NCBI GenBank assembly: GCA_016758965.1
Contig: JAEPRB010000308.1
Coordinates: 1-42,108, forward strand
From: Circinella minor
Lineage: Eukaryota; Mucoromycota; Mucoromycetes; Mucorales; Lichtheimiaceae
Direction of reading: 5' to 3'
DNA length: 42,108 nucleotides
Shown one piece after another: positions 1 to 12,416 of this stretch. Below the pieces are notes generated by a model, which was not told the origin of the DNA, did not search any database, and saw only the letters and a list, made by a program, of their open reading frames with translations. The position numbers and the translations under genes were made by a program. Numbering within the stretch: position 1 is the first letter of the stretch; each line of letters begins with the position of its first letter.

Positions 1-1007
1 CACGCTTCCATTAGGCTGTGAAGTCTATATAATCTAACCATTTAACTTTTAAAGAAAACTGGAGAAGAGTGCACAAATATACACTACCTGTTTTTACTTT
101 GATATGATTTTTTAGTTCATATTTAAATCTTTTCTATAAATGTTTTGTTGGTATGATAAATTTATTAATATTTTTAGAGAATCGTCGTTTGATACGTATA
201 AAGCCATAACCGTATTTTACGTTGAGCTTTGGTTGAGAGGTCCGTGTCAATCCAGGTAAAACATTCAATATCATCATCATGAGCAAGACGATTATAAAAA
301 AAAAATCTTCGATATATAGCTGTCACCAACCAACAAGTATTGTTTATCGTCACAATAGTTGAAAAAACAGGCACACTTATACGCAACCCAATATATATAT
401 ATATATTTGCAATTATATGAATAAAATCAAATCAAGTTGTCATTATTGTAGTTATTAATTAGTAACAACAAAATAATTATATGTTTTTTTTTCCTTTATA
501 TATACAACATATATTATCTATGATAGTAATGATACTATTTTATTTTATATATATTATACGTAATGATATGGTGGTAAAGAAATATTCAAGAACAACGACG
601 CTACATGACAACAGGTGAGGGTTAAAAAAACCGGTTTTAGTTATTCAAAATATTAACAACAGCTAATCTACTATACGTATATAATTCGATTTATCAATTC
701 TTTTTCATGATACTGTAACGGTATTTATTTTCAATTTAATATACAAATCAATCAAATATACGTAGAATTATTGTGCTTCTAGAATTTAGGCCGGCATTCT
801 TCTCTCTTTCTTGTCGTTTCTAGATAACTGCGTAAGCGATAGTACGTAGTTGACGACAATAGATTTTTTTTTTTACAGAAATAAAATAATAAATTTTCTG
901 TCTTTTTTTTCCTTCCTTTTTTTCCTACATTTTTTCTTTCTTTTTTTTTTTTTTCTTTACCTATTACAAAACACAGCTTTTTCTTCAAATATTAATAATC
1001 GATCCAT
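1..1007. other. AT-rich upstream region of the F-box gene
   Basis: No confident gene is visible. The stretch carries several TACGTA palindromes (near 187, 549, 673, 760 and 823). Just upstream of the F-box start there is a long T/C-rich tract on the plus strand (about 865-960), of the kind often found in fungal promoters. A minus-strand frame at 386-174 has gene-like composition over its second half and is listed separately. Confidence 0.5.
174..386 (-). CDS. possible small or partial gene of unknown function
   Basis: This is an open frame of 70 codons on the minus strand. I do not recognise the product. The second half reads like real protein (an acidic HDDD segment, then CFTWIDTDLSTKAQRKIRLW and a stop) with mixed codon use, unlike the homopolymer-driven frames nearby. 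The first half contains FFF encoded by an A-run, so the true 5' part could be intronic. It may be the last exon of a gene, or a chance frame. Confidence 0.2.
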   Translation of the reverse strand: MRISVPVFSTIVTINNTCWLVTAIYRRFFFYNRLAHDDDIECFTWIDTDLSTKAQRKIRLWLYTYQTTIL

Positions 1008-3416
1008 ATGAATGACACAATAATCACATCAAATATTCAACCTATTGATTTAATTACACAAAAAAAACAACGACTTAATGGTCAATGCTTTACTTTACTT
1101 CCCCTCGAAATAACCATCAACATATTTTTGTATTTGAATCAGAATGAATGTTTGACTGCAATGTCAGTATGCCGAGATTGGTATCAAAATGTACCTCAAT
1201 ACAGCAAGAGAATATGGGAAAAAGTGAAAATCAATGAATTAAGTTCAAATCGAAGAAAAGAATTATGTTTGGGACAACATGTTAAAATCGTGATATTTGA
1301 TAATATACTAGAAGGGTCAAATATCCTTCATTTGATGGAAAAGCTTATTGAACTTGATTGTAATCAAATCAAATCTATGGGTAAATATAAAAATAATCAT
1401 ATTATCTTCTTTTTAGTTGTCAGAAGTAAAATAAAAACAGCATGAAAATATATAAGACTTGATACCATTATTACTAATATATCTATTCAAGTACTTACTG
1501 GTATTGGGCGGGATTTTACAAGTTCTGGTAGACAGCGGTTTCTGGATAACTTAAACCATCTTGCATCGGATCAATTGACCCACTTAAAAATGGTGCACTG
1601 TAACGATTCCAAAATTTCATTGTTAGATATATTGTATGCATGTCCCAAACTCACGCATTTCACATATATGGCATCGGGTTACAAGACGAACAGAAGTGGT
1701 ACTGGTAACTATCACATGCGTGGAAAACCACCAGGTCTTCTTATAAAAAATCTATTATCGTTAGCATCAGAAGCAGCTAATAATGTATTATTCAACAACA
1801 TACGATATCTACATATTGACGCATTGATGACAGATCGACATGTATTGAGAGTTTTGTTTCAAAAATGTCCAAATCTACAGTATTACATTGGGGCAAGCTA
1901 TGAAACGTGCAGCATATGGAACAATTATCCTTCCTTGCCCATTTCATATAGCTTATCGTTCGACGATGCAGCCCATTGGTGTCCAAACTTAAAATATTAC
2001 ATGACCAATGGAGCATATCACAACAGAGGAATTTTTAATTACCCAATTGACGACCGCGTGATACCTATCCATGAAAACCACTGTTACAACAAAAGTATCA
2101 CCAATAGGAATAACAATAATAAAACGGGTTTAACTACTAGTACCATGTTAACTACCGTTCCCAATCGTACTAATAGAAGCAACGATAGATCGTCATTTCA
2201 CCATATTACAATGTGTGATGGATTTTTCAAAAACGACAACCAATATAATGCAAGATCTTTTGTAACAGAAAATCAGCAGACACTCGAAACCCTTTTTTTT
2301 ACAGAAAGCTTAGAACATTATTGGCCAGCAATACCACTCACTAATCACACTTTGTGGTTCCAATCTATACAACAAATGCCACGTCTTCATACAATGATAT
2401 GGAGATATATGAACCACAACACCATCTTATCCATATTTTCGATACTTCTCAAACGGTGTCCATGTCTTGTAAATTTAGAACTGGAGGTTCCTATACCAGT
2501 AGTAGAACAAACGATTGATACATCTACTTTTGAAGCTGTCAAACCACTTGCTTCAATCCGTTCTTTGTATATTCGAGGATTTCGATTTCAAAATCAGGAC
2601 TCCATTGTGAATTTTTTAAAATTATTTCCAAGTCTGGACACCTTCCGTATCTACAACGCCTATTTACCCACCAACAGATCAAAAAGATGTTTATCAAATG
2701 TTTCCAAAACATTGACATGTCTAGAGCTTTACAATATATTTGATCCTTCTTTTAATACCAGTCTATTTTATAATAATGGTGATAGAGATGCCGGTAGTAA
2801 AGCATATATATCATTATTAACACGACAAGGACCCTATCTCAAACACTTGCGATTATATTCCATACCAGAAGTTATTTATTCACTTTTTCGTCGGAGCATC
2901 ATCAGTTGTATGCATGCTCTTGAAACTTTGGATATTGATGTCAACAAGTATGATGATGTGGAATGGTATATGCTCAAACAATTAATCGCGCACAGAATCC
3001 CAATCAAAAAATTGATCTTGCGCGGCATCCATAATCATCAACTGAATAAGAATTTTTTCAAAACAATGAACAAGTTACCCTTTTTAAGAGAATTTGGTGT
3101 AAATCCTCTTTTTTTTCCTTACTGTGAAAAAGATATCAAACGACTGACTATCTTGCGTTTATTATCCACTAGCAAGAAATTAACCAAGGTTGCGTTCTAC
3201 CTTCAGGAAGAGGATGCTTCGACGAATGATGAACAATTAGTCTCTTTTATTCATAAGTTTATGGCCGAACAAAAAATATTGAACAAAGGAGACTATGATG
3301 TTACTATTAAAGGTACCAACAGCCATAGAGATCTAAATACATTTGATACTATACCCTCAAGATATATCAGCGTTTCAAAAAAATTAATATTTGAACAGTA
3401 CTCTCATTTGCTATAA
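1008..3416 (+). CDS. F-box protein with degenerate leucine-rich-repeat-like C-terminal region
   Basis: Likely substrate adaptor of an SCF ubiquitin ligase; the target is unknown. Two exons, 1008-1380 and 1492-3416, give 765 residues. Translation straight through meets one TGA at 1443. A 111 bp intron (donor GGGTAAAT, branch-like TTACTAATA, acceptor TTCAAG) removes it and keeps frame. The F-box lies at about residues 27-72: LPLEITINIFLYL, then VCRDWY and RIWEKV, matching the LP-EI-IF-YL...VC-W...LW pattern. The long C-terminal part shows irregular Leu/Cys-rich segments such as CPNLQYY, CPCLVNLELEVP and LDTFRIYNAY, consistent with weak LRRs that form a solenoid. Mucorales carry many such F-box/LRR proteins. 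Arg codons are mostly CGA/AGA. The fold call is good and the specific role is unassigned. Confidence 0.82.
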
Positions 3417-4403
3417 ACCTGCCCTTGTTCAACGGCTATTTTTGTTGACTCGATCACTTTGGAACAAAACCAAGGTTATGCAATAATAATCTTTACTGTA
3501 TATCCCCCCCCCTCTTTATTTTTCTTTTTTTGTTTGCATATCCTCGTTTATTTCCTTAACTATTATTATTCTGTCATGCTGCTGAGTGTGTATATAATAA
3601 TAATAAAGTGTGAATATTTTTTTATTAAACATCTTCAGGTGAGCACGGGGTGCTTGACGAACATTTTTGCTCGAGATAAGTTATTGAAAGATAGAGAAGT
3701 TAAAAAAAACTTTTGTGAATATAAAAAATCCAATAAAAAATATTAGCGCGGTTAAGGAAAAGTCAATGGATTTAGGGAAAGGCAACCATTACATTTGGTG
3801 TTTCAAGTAGCTCTAGAGAATAGAATTATAGAGTGAAGAATAAAGCGTTTATACAACAGTAAAGAGTATTATATATATATATAATATTTTCAGTACCGAC
3901 ATATCAGACGGTGTCACATTAATTCTGGGTTGAACACCAAAATGTGTTTTGCTAGACTCTGCTCTTTAACAGTTTTCGAAATACTAAATACGTAGAATTA
4001 TTATTTTTTCTATTTTGCCAATGATTTAATTGTATGGCAATACCTATCGCATCTCTAGCTTATTATTGTATTAAATAACTTTTCCCCTCACCTATTAGCT
4101 AACCGAATGTTTCCGCAGTATTTTATCACTGACATTTCAAAGCATGTAAATAGAAGCATCATTAAACTCCATCAAAATGAACAATAATGCCATTATACTC
4201 AATTCAACGACAGACAAATACTTATTTAATTCCACTATACCAACTTTGTATACAATCATTTAAAAAATATTTAAGATGTTGCAAGAAAACAGACTCGTAT
4301 CAAACTTCTAGGGAAAATGATTATATTTCACTTATAAAAAGTTGTTTTCTGAAGAATAAAAAAAACAGTTACATAGCAACGAAACATATTGATTTAAAAA
4401 AAC

Positions 4404-4408
<5 letters not shown>

Positions 4409-4448
<40 letters not shown>
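4409..4448. repeat. (TA)n microsatellite
   Basis: About 20 uninterrupted TA units are seen directly. It lies in intergenic DNA and the length is probably variable between strains. Confidence 0.9.
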
Positions 4449-4451
<3 letters not shown>

Positions 4452-6082
4452 CTTGTTTAGGCGATACCTATCACATCTTTCTCTTTATTTTTATTTTTTT
4501 ACCATCCTTTTTATTACGTATCATGTATTATTTTTATTATATAGTAAGAACATCTGGGTTGGCGTAATAATCTTATAATATAATCCGCCCCCCCCTTTTT
4601 TTTTCTTCATCACTCCCCCCAAAAATAAACAGTTAAACAACAGCAATTTATGTTCCTGAATATACAATAAAATAAATAAAAGTTCTACATTATAATATAG
4701 TTTATCATCTGCATATTATTAATCACTTTGTCAATAATAATAATAATACGTACGTAATAACATATAAAAAACACTTACTCCTTATTTATTTTTTTTAGTT
4801 TGCCATGTACAAGTAACCCGAAAAAAAAAAGATGTAGATCTCTTTTTTTTTGTGGTCCCGTAAGTGTAATGGATCGTCCGTTGTGTAACTATTCATGCAT
4901 TTTCATTTTGTATAGACGATCCTCCTTTTTAAAAAGTTAAAAAAAAATGTACTATGTATATAGGAGAAGAAGGCAGAAGAGAAAAAAAAAATACCTGTAT
5001 TTATGCGATTGGTTTACTCTTGCAATGAGGCTCTTTTTGTCAAATACGGTACCACCCTTTTTTTTTTCCAACCTTTTTTCCCCCCCTTCAGATTGTTGTA
5101 GTTATTTATTCTAATAAAATACGTAATAGCGTACCATAAATTTGGATTTTCATATGGGAATAAAATTAATAAAAATAATCATAATCAATATTTTTATACA
5201 ACAGTCCATATTAAGTGCGGTGATTTTTCTATACAGAATACATGATACGTATCACTTTCTATTGTATTGTTCTTAATTTTCTTTTAATAAATTGATTTAT
5301 AGAAAGACAAAAAAAGAACGATAAAACGCCATTAAAATAAGAGAGGAGGGAGGGATTTGATATGCGTATAAATGCATTCACACTTTATGTATATTATTAT
5401 TATTTTTTCTTTGCTGTTTGACCCTTACCATAATAAAACAAACAACTTGGGCGTTTCTTGTCACTTGTTTTAAAGCACCCTTTTATTATTTAGTGGTCGT
5501 GTTGGATTTTTGTTGTATTATGAATAAAAAAAAATGTTTACTTTTTTAAAGTTCAGGATGTCTTTTAAGGATCATGATAATGGTTGATCAACATAATCTG
5601 ATTTTTTTTTGAGCTGTAATGTACATACGTAAAAAAAATATGATTCCTTGATTTAATGCCAAGATACTACTGTATCGTTGCCAATAACTTGTATTAATGA
5701 ATAATAGAAATCTGTATATACCCATTTAACAACAAATACAAGTGATCTTATATAAAGAATTCAATATATGTATATATATTACTTCCTCTACACTGTTATA
5801 AAACAAAACAAAAAATAGCATGAAAGTGTACTATATTTTATATGTTAAAAAACATTTAATATATTAAGACGATTTTATTATTATAAATACGTATCATATA
5901 AATGTGTACAAATAATAATTCACCTTTAGCATAATAAGAATATTCGGCATTAAAAATCAAAAACAAGTTATACCTAAATTGACCACCATTCAATGATAAA
6001 TGGGTGATACAACCAAATAAAAAAAACGTTCTTTATTATGACCGACCGTCCGACCGACCGAGTCCTTTTTTTTTTTTTTTGT

Positions 6083-6310
6083 GCTCAAATCCTGAACTAA
6101 ATACTATGTTGAATAATTTAAATTTTTGTATAACATTTTTCTTAATTGTGTGACGTTAATAAAAAGATAAGTTTGCTGGATTGAAAAAAAAAAAAAAAAA
6201 CTGTTATCTTTTCTTATATTATATAATAATTATATAATAAATAAATACGTAATTTCAATAACATTGATCACACGCTAATAAATAATTTGTTATTGTTTAG
6301 TTATGTCACA
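6083..6310. repeat. copy 1 of a ~228 bp direct repeat (copy 2 at the right window end)
   Basis: It begins GCTCAAATCCTGAA after a T15 tract and ends TTAGTTATGTCACA. Copy 2 at 41880-42108 matches base for base except for two C-to-A differences and one extra A in the internal poly-A run (17 versus 18). The homology includes the preceding T-tract. Copy 1 continues into unique sequence after 6310, whereas copy 2 stops because the window ends. No terminal inverted repeats or coding frame are visible. Confidence 0.9.
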
Positions 6311-7049
6311 TTGTCACTTAATTTTCATAAACCAAAACAAATAGATCACACCAGTGTAGAATTTTTTTTTGTTTATGCAATGGATCACATTCAATACGTA
6401 ACAACAACAGCAATAATAATATCTACGTACATGGGAAAAAAGAGTTCAATGTTTTTGTTGTTTATGATTAAGAAACAATATAATTGTATGACAAAAAGGG
6501 CTTAGCGTAATTAGATTTAAAGAAGTTCCTCTGCTGATGAAAAAAAAAAAACGATTTACGTAACTGTAATGACGAATATTTAGAAAACGAAAGAAAAGCA
6601 AAAGATAATTATGTTATAATTTTTATTTTATTTTTTTTTATTTTATGTGCAAAATAGAAAAAAAAAAAAGAAAGATATCATTGAATTGAAACTAGGATTT
6701 TTTTTTCTAAAATAATAATAATAATAATAAAAAACAATATGGTAACACGTGTGAATAATAAATGGGAATGGAAAAGTGGTGGTTTTTTTGTTCTTAGAAA
6801 AAAATGGGTGTGTTTATAGAGCGATTTGAGTGAGTGAATAAATTATACAAAGATGAATGCGGGTTGAAAGTGAAGGGTGAAATAGGACATGTTAGGTTGT
6901 TATGGAAAAAAAAAAGGCATGAAATTGATGTACATATATAATTAGACTTTTTGTTGTTGTTGCTTATGAATTAAAAGTGAAATATGAATGATTTTTTTTG
7001 TGTGTGAGTGCGTGTTTTTATATGGTGTGTAAATGTGTGTGTATGTTTT

Positions 7050-9226
7050 TTAACCCAAACTCCACCAAGTACTGAGTGTATCAAATGTAATAAATGCATG
7101 GGGATTTGCACAATTGACAGCAACATGTTTTCTTGTTAATTTAGGCATACCAATCGTTGTATGAGCCGAATCAGAATGAAATGCTGATAATTTACCAAAA
7201 CCTTGACGACTAATTAATCGATAATCCGTATAACTTAATAACCAATTTTCAATGATAGCTGCATTAACACCTGCCAACGTATTTTGTTCATCTTCTGTCA
7301 ACATGGATTCTGTAAGATTATGTAAGAATTTTGGTTTGATGGTTTTTGATTCCACATGTTCAATAGGTAATCCAGTAACAACCATGGTAACATCATCTGA
7401 ATTATCACCCAAGTAGCGTTGACGTTTTGACTTGTCATGATTTAATGATGTAAATTCGTCACGTAAATGAGCAGAGTCGGTAATTAAGAAATAGACAATT
7501 TGTTTATGATGAGATTCACGTTTAGCTTCACGAAGTTGGTTGGCACAAATCATAAAATAATCCCACATTTCTAATGTGTTTTTATCTTTTCCTGGGTCCA
7601 CAATACCACTATCACCTGTACGAATCTATAATAAGTTATTCGAGATGACATGTGAGTTTTTTTTTTCTCTCTTTTTCTTTTAAAACAACTTTATTATAGT
7701 TCTATTAAAAGAAAATCATTTTTTTCCCTCCTTGATCCTCAATGAGGAAAAGTGTCGCCCCCTCCTCATTGTATCCCCTAGTCTCTTTTACTCATTCATT
7801 CATTCTTACCTGAAGACCAATACTCAAAACACTCTCCATTTGAAACATATTTTTATATGCATTAATAAATTGACGAGCACCAGTCGTAGGACGGAACAAA
7901 TAATCCATAATACATCTAAATGCATTTTCCTTATTCAAACCGAGTTCATTAAGTTTTTCGGGGTATCTACTCGATTCTCGGAAGGTACGAATGACAAAAG
8001 CGCGATTTGAATGCCATTCCACATACTAATCACACAAAAAATACGGTCAGTTGAGGGATAAATTTAAATATAGAAATGATTACTTTTAAAAGGTGTGTTG
8101 GAAAAAAAAAAGAGTCCTTGATCTAAAAATGACTCTACCTCCCATCCTCTTTCTAACTAATGATAATTTGTTTTACTTACTGAAGATTTGAAAAGTTTGT
8201 TAAAATCTTGATCAGCACCATCAGGAAATACGGAACGACCAATAGTTCCCCATTTTTGATTTAAAGTATTTACTGATTCATAACTGAGATAATTCTTATT
8301 ATTATCTGCCTTAAATAGTTGACGCATTTCTTTTGGATCAAAAGACCAATCAATAGTTGGTTTTTCAAATAAAGTTTCCAAAGGTAATGGATCTTCCCAA
8401 TGAGCCAAATAGGCACGATCAGTCAATAAACCATAAAAGAATGTAGATACCATGCCTAAATAATAACAATATTATTACTATTCATATTTTTCCTTTGTCT
8501 CTCTCGTTTTTTTTCTTTTTTGTAAATTCAAAATAAAAAAAACAAGATAATATTTACCATTCATTCGATCAGCTAAACCACCACAACCATGACTACCACG
8601 TCGTTGATTATCGGTTTCACATAAATAAGAAACATATTTAGGTTTTCCCTCATGACCAAAGCTTTCAAAATCACCTGCTTTCAATCGTTGAAGTTGTTCT
8701 AAACGTTGTTCATGTAAAGACATATATTGTTCTTGCCAAATACCACATTCTTCCAACTCGTCATTTTTATCTTCAAATCCCTTGATTTCATCCCAACTTG
8801 AACAATAATTATTATAATCACTAGTGGATGCAAGATCAATAGCACGTAATAATGTTTCATCAGGGGGTGGTGGTGTATAAGATCCATCTGGACTAGTAGG
8901 AATAAGCGTATCGACTTTGAAATGACATGATTTATTATTGTTGTTGTTGTTGTATTTTTCTGATAGATCATCCGCCTGCGGAATGTTTTCACTATTATCT
9001 GTCCATCTTAACCGTCCTGAATATCAAATAAATAAATATAAAAAAAAAGAGTTTAATGTAAAGGATCAAGGGGGGGGGGAAGAAGGGTGGAGAAAGATAT
9101 TAACTTACCAGGGTAAAGAAAAGAACTCAAAGCCATAGTAATAACAGCTATCAAACTTATAAAAGTAAGATATTTAACGAGTTTATAACGAAAATGTATA
9201 TCATGATTATTTTGTGCTCTCATCAT
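7050..9226 (-). CDS. GT37-like (xyloglucan-fucosyltransferase family) Golgi fucosyltransferase
   Basis: Probably transfers fucose from GDP-fucose to a wall polysaccharide or glycoprotein in the Golgi lumen. Five exons (minus strand): 9226-9109, 9016-8558, 8455-8181, 8025-7810 and 7625-7050, joined by GT-AG introns, give 547 residues. Residues about 16-38 form a single N-terminal membrane anchor, giving type II topology. The stem is followed by a Cys-containing segment with YMSLHEQRL and YVSYLC, the G-rich motif GCGGLADRMNGM near residue 185 and LLTDRAYLAHW. Next come CIMDYLFRP and the strand IGLQIRTGDSG (about 353-363), which corresponds to the conserved IGIQ-R nucleotide-sugar motif of plant GT37 enzymes. 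A C-terminal DYRLISRQGFGKLSAF follows. Mucoralean walls contain fucose, which supports the role, but the acceptor is unknown. Two adjacent ATGs open the frame; the upstream one is used here. The family call rests on motif order, not on a search. Confidence 0.8.
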
Positions 9227-10514
9227 ATAAATATTGTTAATAATGAGAGAGAGAGAGTATATGTGTGTATAATAGATTATATATGAGAAGTAAGAAGAAG
9301 AAGAAAAAAAAAAGAAAGAGAAAAAAAAAAAACGGAATGAAAAAGCAAACAAGTGAGTTTCTTTTTTTCAATAAAAAAAAAATAAGACTAAAATCAAAAA
9401 AAGAAACTAAAAAAAAAAAACTTGGGAAAGAGATCGTCGCTGAGTTATTTAAATTGTAGGACAAAACAAAAAAGAGAGGTTTCTGTTGTACAGAAAATAA
9501 AAAATACCGGTCTTTTAAAAAAGAAAAATGCGAAGATCCTCTGACGTCTGTGATAGGCGTCTGGATAAGAGATGATGATATATGGTTATTATATATAATA
9601 AGAGAAGGCCTCCCTTTATCCCCGCAAACTTAAACTACCACTGTTTTATACTAGTCTCATATAAAATATTGTTTAAAATCATCTGAAACCCAGATAATAA
9701 TGAGTTCATAAGTTATTATTTTATCCATTTTTTTGTTTTTATTTAATAAAAGAATGTTATAGAATTTTTCTCTTTATTTTATCTTTTTTGAACCAAATAG
9801 TAAAGAAGAAGAAACCGACCATGTGGGTTCATATAGTTTTTAAGGTTTTTTTTTTTGTTTATTTATTCATTTTTTACAGAACTTGTTGAGCTAAATCTTA
9901 GAAAATGGGAGTAAAAAAAAAGGGGGGGGAAGGGAAAGGTCTGCTTATCAAAATGGCGTGTAATTTTATTTATTTTATTTTTTAGAAAGGGGGAGAGGGG
10001 GAGGGAGGGAGAGAGAACAGTGATTTGGGGGAGGATCATTTTTTGAGTAGAATAGTAATAAAAGGGATTTGATCTCTTTTTTTCTCTGCTCCCTCCCCCT
10101 CCTCAAAAAGAAAAGTATTATAATAAGATTCTCTTTATTATTTGTGGATCGACCTGAATGGATGGTCCATTTAAATAGATAGATAGGTTGTTTTTTTTCA
10201 CTGGAGCTAAACCATTAATGGGATTTAATTTCATTTATGACTTTTTTTTTTTTTTTTAAAAAAAAATGGGTTATTTTTATTAAGCTATCTTAAATCCCAC
10301 GTTTTTTTTTTTACGCTTGAACTTCCCCATAGCAACTAAAAAAAAAAAGAACATAATTAAGTTTCTTGGCAACGAATTCTTTTTTTTTAGTATTATAATA
10401 TATATTTATTATATAGTGAAAGATCGGGGGGGGGGAGGTAGAAGATTGTTGTTTTATTTTGATAAGTGAAAAAGAAAGGCAAAGCATGAAGAAAAAAAAA
10501 AGGTTGGTTTTTTT
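9227..10514. other. spacer between fucosyltransferase start and Sec13 stop
   Basis: No gene is seen. The stretch is dominated by A/T homopolymers and purine runs with G-tracts (about 9920-10030 and 10425-10440). The fucosyltransferase promoter must lie in the left part, and the Sec13 3' end in the right part. A GAGAGAGAGAG tract at about 9244-9256 lies immediately upstream of the fucosyltransferase start codon. Confidence 0.5.
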
Positions 10515-11551
10515 TTAAGCATTTTCTTCTAATTCTCGAATACATTCCCAATCACCCTTGGCATTTTCTTTCCACAAAGTGACTTTATTATCACCACAAG
10601 ATACAGCCAATACATTTCCAGATAATGACCAGCTTACTCGCCACACCACATCAGGGAATTTTTGACGAACTGTCTTTTTAGTCCATTTGGCATTAGGGGT
10701 ATCTTGCGTCCAGATTAACACAGACTTATCCTATATAATAATAAATAATAATAAATTATTATAGATATTTAGTGTCCATCTAAAAAAAAAATAAAGCAAA
10801 AAAAAAATAAAAACAATCGGACTTTTTTTTAATATCTTAATGTACCTGAGAACAACTTGCTAAATAACTTTTAGGTAAACCAACATTGGGTGCCCAGGCA
10901 ACATCACGTACCCAATCTGAGTGACCATCTAATGTTTCTTCTTCTTTCCAAGACTTTGATTCCTCACTAAAATTCATTAATTTTTTTTTTGTCAATTACT
11001 TTATTTCTCTTTCTCTCTCTTTTTTACTTGTATTGCATAAATAAATATTAGATTTATTTCCTCCCCACACACTTCCTTACCGCCATGTCCAAATCTTGAT
11101 TAAATTATCACAACCTGCAGAAACAATCTTTTTGACAGTAGTCACATTAGGTGGTGCACCACCATTTGTTTGAACTAATGAACCTGGCATAGCAGCTGGA
11201 GCCCAAGTAACAGCATTACAACCAATACCATGAGCATCCATTACATAGTTTTCCCAAGAACCATCCTCTATAAATATTTAATAATTTAGTTATCTTTTTC
11301 TATTTGACCATCCCACTTTATGACATTTATCCAAAATAAAAAATAAAAATAAAAGAATGAATTCTTACCGCGATATTCGAGAACCGAGATCTTGCCATCG
11401 GAAGAAGCACAAGCCAAAATAGCGCCCAATTCATGCGGTGCCCAAGCAACCGAATTGACTAAGTAATAATAATAATCAATTTTTCCATCATATACATAAG
11501 TATATACACTCTCTTTCTCTCTTTTCTTTTCTTTCTTTCTTCAAAAGTCCC

Positions 11552-11587
<36 letters not shown>

Positions 11588-11870
11588 GAAGCTGAGTGTA
11601 CATTATGTTCCTTAATACGTGTCCATGTATTATTTTGTTCTTTCCAAATAAAAACTCGTCCATCATATGAACATGAGGCCAAAATGGAACCAAACTTGGG
11701 ATGAGCCCATGCTACTTGCCATACTGGAGCATCATGTCTAAAAAAAATAATTAAAATAATTAAAAACCACCATTTCTTTTTCAATTAAAAATCCCTTTTT
11801 TTCCCCCCAATTTCCAAAAAATAATATAAAAAAGAATATATATTTCTATATCATGTCCATCTCGAATAGC

Positions 11871-11906
<36 letters not shown>

Positions 11907-12416
11907 CACCACCGATAAATTATTATTTTACCCTGTTAAAGTTTCAACAAGACGTTTTGAATCACCATCGACATCGAAAATTTTAATAGTTTGATCTGAT
12001 GAAGCTGTTGCCAATCGACGCGAATAATAATCAAGTTGAGCATCGTGCTATATATATATCATCAAGGAATTAGAAAAACAAAGGGGTCTTTTGTTTTAAT
12101 AGTGTTTTTCCTTCCTTCCTTCCCATAGTTGTACTAATATACATTTATGTCTTTTTTTTTTTTTGTGTTGCGCGTTCTTTTTTTTTCCCCTTTCACAAGT
12201 GCTTTTATATTTCTTTAGCTAGTTAAAAAAAAAAGGGGGGGGTGGAGGGGGAAAAGCTTACAATCATATCTTCATGATGTGTTTCTACCGTTTGTGTTGC
12301 TGTTTGTGACTATAGAAAGGATAATAATAATAATAAAAATGAGTATCTTTTTTTTCTATAAACATTAAATAAATTCCTTTATTTTCTTTTTGAATGATAT
12401 TTTTCTTTTTTACCAT
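10515..12416 (-). CDS. SEC13: Sec13, WD40 protein of COPII coat and nuclear pore
   Basis: Pairs with Sec31 in the outer COPII cage at ER exit sites; in other fungi it also sits in the Y-shaped nucleoporin complex and the SEA/GATOR complex. Eight exons on the minus strand: 12416-12414, 12309-12262, 12047-11932, 11737-11586, 11458-11369, 11267-11081, 10966-10846 and 10730-10515, total 310 residues, the usual Sec13 length. Phases agree at every junction. Diagnostic motifs are [13 protein letters not shown] at the N-terminus, [48 protein letters not shown] and VHSAS. Further on are [33 protein letters not shown] and [11 protein letters not shown] near the C-terminus. Together these make the six-bladed beta-propeller that Sec31 completes. 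Oddities: the first coding exon is only the ATG, and introns 3 and 4 contain (TA)n tracts. Identity is near certain; the first exon is the least sure part. Confidence 0.95.
11556..11584. repeat. (TA)n microsatellite inside Sec13 intron 4
   Basis: About 14 TA units directly follow the intron donor (minus-strand GTATATATA...). The repeat therefore forms part of the 5' splice region. A second (AT)n tract lies in intron 3 at about 11878-11904. Confidence 0.85.

Larger units (their letters stand above)
3417..7049. other. 3.6 kb AT-rich intergenic spacer between two convergent genes
   Basis: No convincing gene was found; the frames here consist of homopolymer and (TA)n translations. Contents include a (TA)n microsatellite at about 4409-4448 and many A/T runs. 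There is a small inverted repeat GGATCGTC...GACGATCC at about 4870-4922 and a dense cluster of TACGTA palindromes between 3989 and 6557, including an overlapping TACGTACGTA near 4747. A GACC-rich tetranucleotide stretch sits at about 6043-6060. The segment 6083-6310 recurs at the right end of the window. Confidence 0.6.

Noticed and set aside
1443..1445. In-frame TGA taken as evidence that the F-box gene is broken
   Set aside because: A canonical 111 bp intron with a clear branch site removes it and restores the frame.
3459..4567. Two plus-strand open frames (95 and 126 codons)
   Set aside because: They are built from poly-F/Y and (TA)n translation, with no domain, no splice support and no protein-like composition.
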